From CAYFSC01 sp964345695 (GTDB lineage: Bacteria; Bacteroidota; Rhodothermia; Rhodothermales; Salinibacteraceae): DNA of 11,985 bases. Positions 7,574-11,985 of the stretch are shown here, one piece after another. The stretch's first letter is position 1, and the number at the start of each line of letters is the position of its first letter. The notes beneath the pieces were generated by a model. It did not search any database, had not been told where the DNA came from, and saw only the letters and a list, made by a program, of their open reading frames with translations. The stretch lies in NCBI GenBank assembly GCA_964345695.1, contig CAYFSC010000089.1, forward strand, positions 1-11,985, given 5' to 3'. The translations under genes were made by a program, and so were the position numbers.

Positions 7574-7632
7574 AAGACTGCTGCGTGTTGAGACACGAAA
7601 AAGACTTCTGCACAGGTTGGGGACCGTGCAGA
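7574..7632. repeat. direct and inverted repeats upstream of the operon promoter
   Basis: AAGACTGCTG (7574-7583) and AAGACTTCTG (7601-7610) form a 9-of-10 direct repeat with starts 27 bp apart. TCTGCAC (7607-7613) and GTGCAGA (7626-7632) form a perfect 7-bp inverted repeat with a 12-base loop. Both lie in the divergent region between the envelope operon and the stress-protein gene, just behind the minus-strand -35 box, where a regulator could bind. Chance similarity is possible. No clear plus-strand promoter for the stress gene was seen between here and 7765. Confidence 0.25.
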
Positions 7633-7765
7633 CGTTGGACCGGCTCGCCCGCAGTGGATCGCTGATTCGGGACCTCATTGCTCGCCTTCCCGTGTTTCAA
7701 CTCCTCCCACGAGACTGCCTTTTCCACCCCGGCGCGCTCGTTCTCTCCTCCACTCCCCTCGTCCG

Positions 7766-8188
7766 ATGTATTCTACGATTCTCGCTCCTGTTGATACCTC
7801 CAAGAAGAACGAAGCGGTCCTGCGACGTACGCGTCAGTTGGCCGATCTGGAGGCCCACCGAATCATTCTTCTCCACGTGATTGAGTTGCTGCAGGACGTG
7901 GAGTTTGAGGAAATGGAAGACTTTTATCGGGACCTCGAGGATCAGGCTCAGTCCACACTGTCCGAATGGGCCAACTCGCTGTCGGACGACGGATTCGACG
8001 TGCAAACGGAGGTCACTTTCGGCGAACGTGGACCGGTTATCGTCGACGCCGTGGACGAGTTCGGCGTGGACCTGATCGTGCTGCGCTCTCACGTCTTCGA
8101 CCAGGATAACCCCGACCAGAGCCTGGGCACCGTGAGCCATCAGGTCGCCTTGTTTGCGCCCTGCTCCGTCCTGCTCGTCCGCGAATAG
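7766..8188 (+). CDS. universal stress protein (UspA family)
   Basis: A 140-residue single-domain Usp protein of normal family length. The N-terminus MYSTILAPVDTS gives the first strand with its nucleotide-contacting aspartate (Asp10), IILLHVIE the second, and GVDLIVLRS the fourth. The C-terminal LGTVSHQVALFAPCSVLLV is the usual ending. In ATP-binding members the loop after the fourth strand reads G-X2-G-X9-G-S/T. Here the first part is RSHVFDQDN, lacking both early glycines, while the later GT pair is kept, so nucleotide binding may be weakened or lost. Residues about 40-62 are very acidic (EFEEMEDFYRDLED). The likely role is cytoplasmic stress adaptation by protein binding. It is monocistronic: the gene upstream is divergent, and the gene downstream converges with only 9 bp between stops. 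Confidence 0.9.
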   Translation: MYSTILAPVDTSKKNEAVLRRTRQLADLEAHRIILLHVIELLQDVEFEEMEDFYRDLEDQAQSTLSEWANSLSDDGFDVQTEVTFGERGPVIVDAVDEFGVDLIVLRSHVFDQDNPDQSLGTVSHQVALFAPCSVLLVRE

Positions 8189-8197
8189 CCGGGGGGA

Positions 8198-10543
8198 TCA
8201 GGCTGTCATCTGGGCCTCCTTGCGGGTTTGCTCGTCGGCCGTGCCGTTTTCGTGTTCTTCGACGATGCGCGTGAGGGAGGCCTCCAGGCTGTCGCGGCTG
8301 ATGACCTCACCCGTCTGCGTGTCCACCTGCCCAAAGGAGAGAACGCCGGTTGGGCAGCTCTGCACGCAGGCCGAGCAGCGTACGCACTCTGGGTCCTCCA
8401 TCGGCTCGCCCTGCTGCGCAAATGACATCACGTCGATGCCCTGGTGGCACACGCTCGTGCACACGTTGCAGGAGATGCATTTCTTCTTGTCCGCCAGAAT
8501 GCGGAAGCGGCTGAAGCGGTGGTAGATGTGCATGAGCGCGGCCAAGGGGCAGAAGAAGCGGCACCAGAACCGCCCGCTCAGCCAGAAGTAGACGCCATAG
8601 CCGATCATGCCGGCCAGCACCGTGTCCACCATCCAGCTGTAGTTCAGCTTCACCCCCAGCCACTGGCCGTTGAGGCCCGCCTGAAACGCCGCATCCGCCC
8701 AGCTTCCAGGCCAGATCCAGCCACCAATCCGGAGGAACAGAAGGAGAAAGGCCAGCACCATAATCACCTGTCCCGCCAGGTTGAGCTTGTTCCAGCCCTC
8801 CCCGTGCGGCATCTTGTCGCGGTGCTCGTCGCCCAGCGTTTCGGCAAGCGCGCCGCACGAGCAGATCCACCCGCAATACGCCCCCTTGCCCCAGAAGTAG
8901 ATCATGCCGGGGATCAGCACGAACGTCTGTACGAAGCAGATGCCGAGCCACCACCAGAGCGGATCGGAGGTAAAGACGTTGTAGACGAGCAGCGGCCAGG
9001 CCAGGATGAAGCCATACGCCCGCCAATACTCACGCCCGTGCACGGCATAGTCGCTCGTCGGGAAGAGGGCGTCCAGGACGCCCGTTGGAAGCAAGCCGTT
9101 CGCGCCGAGGTACGGCAGGATAATCTCCGGCAAGACAAAGAGCGGAAGCACCTGGATCGCCATCAGCGTCAGCGTCTGCACCTTTACGTACGGCGTCTTT
9201 CGGCGCCGGATGCGGCGAAAGCCGAAGATGACCACAATGGCGCAGTAGGCCAGCGTATAATAGAACGACGGCTTGGTCATCGAAGTCAGCGTCACATCGA
9301 TCAGCCCGGCGCCCTCTGCCCCCGGCGTCCAGCCGAAGGGGAAGACCTCAGCCGCCTGCGCAAGGCGTCCAACCCAGCCACCGTCCTTCCAGCTGTAGAC
9401 CGCTGCCATAAAGAGGAAGAACGCCGCGAAGGCTCCAATGCGGTCCCAGCGCAGGTCCTTCAGCCAGCCGAAGCCCGACATTGCGTCGGAAAGCGAGCCG
9501 GGAAGGTCGCCCCAGTCGTTCCGCAGCTCGATGCCGGATCGGCGGAAAAAGTCGAGCGGCGCTTCGCGCCCGATCATGGCGAACACCATCTCGGCCTTTG
9601 CGGCGGTCTGCTGACCGTCGTCCGTGGAGAGACGCACAGAGTCCTCGCGAATTTCCTCCACTTCGGTGGGCATCTTCAGCGTCAGGCTGCCCTCCCCCTC
9701 GGGGTAGGACGCCAGTTCATAGACGCGGTCGACGTTCTCCGGCTTCGGACGGTGGAACTCCTCCCGACGGTACGACAGCGTGACGCGCGCCCCGGCCTCG
9801 GTAAGGGCAATGGCCGCTTCCATCGCCGAGTCGCCGCCCCCGATGACGACCACGTCGTGCCCGCGGCAATGGCTGGGATCGAGCAGGCGGTGATGCACGT
9901 GGTCGCGGTCTTCGCCCGGCACGTCCAGACTGCGGAAGTTGCCGCTGCGCCCGATGGCGACCACGACGCGCTGGCCTTCGACCGTGGCGCCCTCCTCGGT
10001 GTGGACGACGAGGCCGTCCGCCGTCTCTTCCACGCGCTCGGCCGTGGCGTGGTGGACGGGGATGTCGTCCGTCTGCGCCTCCAGCTCTTCGACGAGCGCC
10101 TCCTTGACGTCCGCACTCACGCGGATGTCGCCCGACGGTGTCATCTCTTGGGGGTAGGTATAGATCGGTTTGCCCTTCTGGAAGTCTTTGATCGTCGCAA
10201 ACCGACGCTGCGCCTCCAGCACGCAATACGAGAGGCCCTCCTTTTCGCACTCTTTGGCGGCAGCCATCCCCGAGGCACCGGCCCCCAGAATCACCACATC
10301 GTACGGTCCCGTCCCGTTCTCCGGTTCATTGGGCTCGATGCCCTGGTCCACGATGTCCTGGACGGCCCTCGCACCCCCGTCCACAGAAAACTTGAGGAGC
10401 GGCACGCCGGCCAAGTCGCCGACCACGTAGACGCCATCGACGTTGGTGCGATAGCGGTCGTCTACGCGCGGAAGCTTTTCGACCTCGCCGTCCGGCCATT
10501 GGAGGTGAAGCCAGTGTGCGTAACGCGAAAACAGATCGAGCAT
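8198..10543 (-). CDS. fusion of permuted thioredoxin-reductase-like flavoprotein and NapH/NosR-like [4Fe-4S] membrane protein
   Basis: A 781-residue fusion. Residues about 20-65 hold RTNVDGVYVVGDLAG, the FAD-contacting GD segment normally at the C-terminal end of thioredoxin-reductase-like proteins. The FAD Rossmann fold follows (VVILGAGASGMAAA, 83-96), then the NAD(P) fold (VVVIGGGDSAMEAA, 231-244) and the strand ending AMIGR (near 325). No CxxC dithiol is present in this half. From about 365 there are some seven membrane helices with NapH/NosR/CcoG-type cysteines: CGWICSCG (557, 561, 563) and CRFFCP (661, 665). Two ferredoxin motifs follow: Cys689/692/695/699 and Cys720/723/726/730, each C-X2-C-X2-C-X3-C. 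The first has CH where CP is usual. Electrons probably run from NAD(P)H through FAD and iron-sulfur clusters to an unidentified membrane acceptor. The ATG at 10543 was chosen over a TTG at 10642, whose extra 33 residues look non-coding. No nitrous-oxide or nitrate reductase genes are nearby. Confidence 0.85.
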   Translation of the reverse strand: MLDLFSRYAHWLHLQWPDGEVEKLPRVDDRYRTNVDGVYVVGDLAGVPLLKFSVDGGARAVQDIVDQGIEPNEPENGTGPYDVVILGAGASGMAAAKECEKEGLSYCVLEAQRRFATIKDFQKGKPIYTYPQEMTPSGDIRVSADVKEALVEELEAQTDDIPVHHATAERVEETADGLVVHTEEGATVEGQRVVVAIGRSGNFRSLDVPGEDRDHVHHRLLDPSHCRGHDVVVIGGGDSAMEAAIALTEAGARVTLSYRREEFHRPKPENVDRVYELASYPEGEGSLTLKMPTEVEEIREDSVRLSTDDGQQTAAKAEMVFAMIGREAPLDFFRRSGIELRNDWGDLPGSLSDAMSGFGWLKDLRWDRIGAFAAFFLFMAAVYSWKDGGWVGRLAQAAEVFPFGWTPGAEGAGLIDVTLTSMTKPSFYYTLAYCAIVVIFGFRRIRRRKTPYVKVQTLTLMAIQVLPLFVLPEIILPYLGANGLLPTGVLDALFPTSDYAVHGREYWRAYGFILAWPLLVYNVFTSDPLWWWLGICFVQTFVLIPGMIYFWGKGAYCGWICSCGALAETLGDEHRDKMPHGEGWNKLNLAGQVIMVLAFLLLFLRIGGWIWPGSWADAAFQAGLNGQWLGVKLNYSWMVDTVLAGMIGYGVYFWLSGRFWCRFFCPLAALMHIYHRFSRFRILADKKKCISCNVCTSVCHQGIDVMSFAQQGEPMEDPECVRCSACVQSCPTGVLSFGQVDTQTGEVISRDSLEASLTRIVEEHENGTADEQTRKEAQMTA

Positions 10544-10718
10544 CGTACAAAGGGTTGAGAGCAAAACAAGGGGATTCCGGCCCCGGAGGCGTACATGCGC
10601 CCACGGGAGGAGGTTCGGTCTGGCGACTCGTAGCTGAGGCAAGCGACGAAAGACAAAGAACAGTCCTGCGTGAGATGCAGGAATGGAACGTTACGATACC
10701 CAACTGATTTCCAGAGCA

Positions 10719-10747
10719 TTGTGATCAAGGCATGTGACCCCTACCAT
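10719..10747 (+). promoter_or_regulatory. possible promoter for NAD kinase
   Basis: TTGTGA (10719-10724, four of six to the -35 consensus) and TACCAT (10742-10747, four of six to the -10 consensus) are exactly 17 bp apart. The match is modest, and it overlaps the TGTGA repeats. A leader of about 145 nt would precede the ATG at 10900. Confidence 0.25.
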
Positions 10748-10751
10748 GTGA
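10720..10751 (+). repeat. three phased TGTGA repeats
   Basis: TGTGA occurs at 10720-10724, 10733-10737 and 10747-10751, spaced 13 and 14 bp. The last two are part of a longer perfect direct repeat, CATGTGAC, at 10731-10738 and 10745-10752. TGTGA is the half-site of Crp/Fnr-type regulators, but those sites are normally inverted and these are direct, so the binder is unknown. The cluster sits in the divergent promoter region and could act on either gene. Confidence 0.35.
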
Positions 10752-10899
10752 CACGTGCCTGTCTAATTTGGCGGATCCCCTCCAATCCCGCCAGAGACGG
10801 CATCCAGAGCGCATGGCGGACGCCTCGCTCGCCTCCATTCGGTCGGTGTCTATTGGGGGATGCCGCTCGCTGTCCCCTGTTCGGAATCTGTTTCGCTCG

Positions 10900-11790
10900 A
10901 TGATTTATGGCATCACAGGGAATCCTACGAAAGAGCAAATTTGGCGACCGGTCGCCGAACTGATCCGGTGGCTGCAATCGCACGGGAAGGCGTTCTGCAT
11001 TCACGACACGCTAGACGAGGGCCTCCGGGCACGCGGCGTGCTGGAACCGGCCGACTGTGAGCGCCACACCACCAACGACATCGCCCACGACAGCGATCTG
11101 GTCCTTTCGTTCGGCGGCGACGGCACGCTCCTGCGCACGGCCCACGCAACCGGACCCAACGACACCCCGATGCTGGGCGTCAACATTGGCCGCCTCGGCT
11201 TCCTCGCCGACACGGAGGTGGAGCAGCTCACCGACGCCTTGGCCGACATAGAGGCCGGTCGGTACACCGTGGAGAAACGCATGGTGCTGGAAGCGCAGGC
11301 CGCCGACCACGCAGACCTGGGCGTCGAATGGGCCCTCAACGAGTTCTTTCTGAACAGCAGCGGCGCCGCCGGGCTTCTGCGCATTGCCGTGGAGATCAAT
11401 GGGACGTCGCTCAACACCTACTGGGCCGACGGGATCATCTTTGCGACCCCTACCGGCTCCACCGCCTACTCCCTCTCCACCGGCGGCCCCATCCTCACGC
11501 CGGGCGTCGACGGTATCGTCATCACCCCCATCGCCTCGCACACGCTGACCGTCCGCCCCATCGTGGTGCCCGGCGACGTGACCATCGCCACGCGTGTCCT
11601 CGACACCGATAAGCCCTACGTTTTCGCCACGGACGGACGCAACCTGGAGCTCGACACCGCCGACGTCACCTTCACGATCCAGCGCGCCGACCACACCGTG
11701 AACCTCGTGAAGCTCGAGAACCAACACTTCTTCCAGACCCTCCGCTCAAAACTCATGTGGGGGGTCCACCGGACCAAGGATCTGTTTTGA
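10900..11790 (+). CDS. nadK: NAD kinase
   Basis: A 296-residue NAD kinase, the normal length, which phosphorylates NAD+ to NADP+ with ATP or polyphosphate in the cytoplasm. The start MIYGITGNP is the usual first strand. The phosphate-donor motif SFGGDGTLLRTA has GGDGT at 72-76. GVNIGRLGFLAD lies at 93-104 and the NE of the NAD-binding region at 147-148. The highly conserved DGIIFATPTGSTAYSLSTGGPI covers 177-198, followed by ITPIASHTLTVRPIV. All key motifs are intact. The frame stays open upstream to an ATG at 10768, but the 44 added residues are not NAD-kinase-like, so the ATG at 10900 was chosen. It has no clear Shine-Dalgarno sequence. It is transcribed divergently from the flavin/iron-sulfur fusion, and tRNA-Phe follows about 140 bp downstream. 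Confidence 0.96.
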   Translation: MIYGITGNPTKEQIWRPVAELIRWLQSHGKAFCIHDTLDEGLRARGVLEPADCERHTTNDIAHDSDLVLSFGGDGTLLRTAHATGPNDTPMLGVNIGRLGFLADTEVEQLTDALADIEAGRYTVEKRMVLEAQAADHADLGVEWALNEFFLNSSGAAGLLRIAVEINGTSLNTYWADGIIFATPTGSTAYSLSTGGPILTPGVDGIVITPIASHTLTVRPIVVPGDVTIATRVLDTDKPYVFATDGRNLELDTADVTFTIQRADHTVNLVKLENQHFFQTLRSKLMWGVHRTKDLF

Positions 11791-11808
11791 GCCTCGGCCC
11801 GCCTCGGG

Positions 11809-11857
11809 TCGGACGGCTGTCCGAAGGCGGTGAAACCGACATGAAACCCCCTGTCGG
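11809..11857 (+). other. two hairpins downstream of nadK
   Basis: TCGGAC (11809-11814) pairs perfectly with GTCCGA (11819-11824) around a 4-base loop. CCGACA (11836-11841) pairs perfectly with TGTCGG (11852-11857) around a 10-base loop. Both follow the nadK stop (11790) and precede the tRNA gene. Neither has a T-tract after it, so a terminator role is only possible. Confidence 0.3.
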
Positions 11858-11932
11858 GCATTGATCACAGCCCTTGAGGCGCCTACGTTCGGAACCCGTT
11901 GGTTGGGCTCTCGTCTAGTGCAGCACTGTTCT

Positions 11933-11985
11933 GGTCAGGTAGCTCAGGTGGTAGAGCAACGGCCTGAAAAGCCGTGTGTCGGCGG
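11933..11985 (+). tRNA. tRNA-Phe (anticodon GAA), 3' part beyond window
   Basis: The 5' acceptor strand is GGTCAGG (11933-11939), followed by TA. The D-stem pairs GCTC (11942-11945) with GAGC (11954-11957) around AGGTGGTA. The anticodon stem pairs ACGGC (11959-11963) with GCCGT (11971-11975) perfectly. Its seven-base loop is CTGAAAA, putting anticodon GAA at 11966-11968, which reads phenylalanine codons. The variable loop GTGTC and the first bases of the T-stem follow, and then the window ends. The T-arm, 3' acceptor strand and CCA status cannot be seen. Confidence 0.93.

Larger units (their letters stand above)
10544..10899. other. 356-bp divergent intergenic region
   Basis: This gap lies between the divergent starts of the flavin/iron-sulfur fusion and NAD kinase. 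Open frames crossing it are arginine-rich or run-on extensions with no recognisable domain. It holds a possible NAD kinase promoter (10719-10747) and a cluster of TGTGA repeats (10720-10751). No convincing minus-strand promoter for the oxidoreductase was found. Confidence 0.6.

Noticed and set aside
8198..10543. Identification as a true NosR or CcoG
   Set aside because: The NosR periplasmic FMN domain and the CcoG C-terminal Ig-like domain are absent, and no nitrous-oxide reductase or cbb3 oxidase genes are nearby; only the polytopic cysteine pattern is shared.
8444..10558. A 704-codon open frame on the plus strand opposite the flavin/iron-sulfur gene
   Set aside because: It is antisense to a gene with clear catalytic motifs. 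Its translation is rich in histidine, arginine and proline with no recognisable domain, as expected when GC-biased codons remove stops from the mirror frame.
10768..10899. Extended N-terminus of NAD kinase
   Set aside because: NAD kinases begin at the first strand, seen here as MIYGITGNP; the extra 44 residues lack family similarity.

Overview
The window looks like chromosomal DNA from a Rhodothermia-type member of Bacteroidota, probably Salinibacter or a close relative. The reasons are high GC, acidic proteins (aspartate/glutamate-rich tails and loops), a type IX secretion (T9SS) C-terminal sorting domain, a carboxypeptidase-regulatory-domain/DUF5686 outer-membrane protein, a DUF5777 barrel, and almost no Shine-Dalgarno sequences ahead of the chosen starts. 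The genus is an inference from style. No database search was possible.

Layout. 18-431 (+): a DUF2237 protein. 662-1849 (+): a membrane sensor histidine kinase with no response regulator beside it. 7468 down to 1943 (-): four co-directional genes with gaps of 72-90 bp that look like one operon. In transcription order they are a secreted lamin-tail-domain protein with a T9SS sorting tail, a cytochrome-c-like domain fused to a DUF5777 outer-membrane barrel, a small cytochrome-c-like lipoprotein, and a DUF5686 outer-membrane protein. A near-consensus sigma70-type promoter (TTGACA, 17 bp, TATATT) lies just upstream at 7543-7571 on the minus strand. 7766-8188 (+): a universal stress protein. 8198-10543 (-): a 781-residue fusion of a thioredoxin-reductase-like flavoprotein and a NapH/NosR-like polytopic iron-sulfur protein, ending 9 bp from the stress gene in convergent orientation. 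10900-11790 (+): NAD kinase. 11933 to the window end (+): the first two thirds of tRNA-Phe(GAA).

How the genes may work together. The minus-strand operon appears to encode an envelope module: every product has an export signal and two products have C-terminal phenylalanines typical of outer-membrane barrels. Two products carry homologous haem-c-like domains with the spacing C-X4-CH rather than C-X2-CH. The flavin/iron-sulfur fusion could move electrons from NAD(P)H through FAD and [4Fe-4S] clusters to a membrane acceptor. NAD kinase, transcribed divergently from it, makes NADP+, but a functional link is only a guess.

The most unusual items are the apparent circular permutation of the flavoprotein domain (its GD motif lies ahead of the FAD Rossmann fold), the cytochrome-barrel fusion, and the paired C-X4-CH domains. 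No CRISPR array, insertion sequence, phage gene or integrase was seen.
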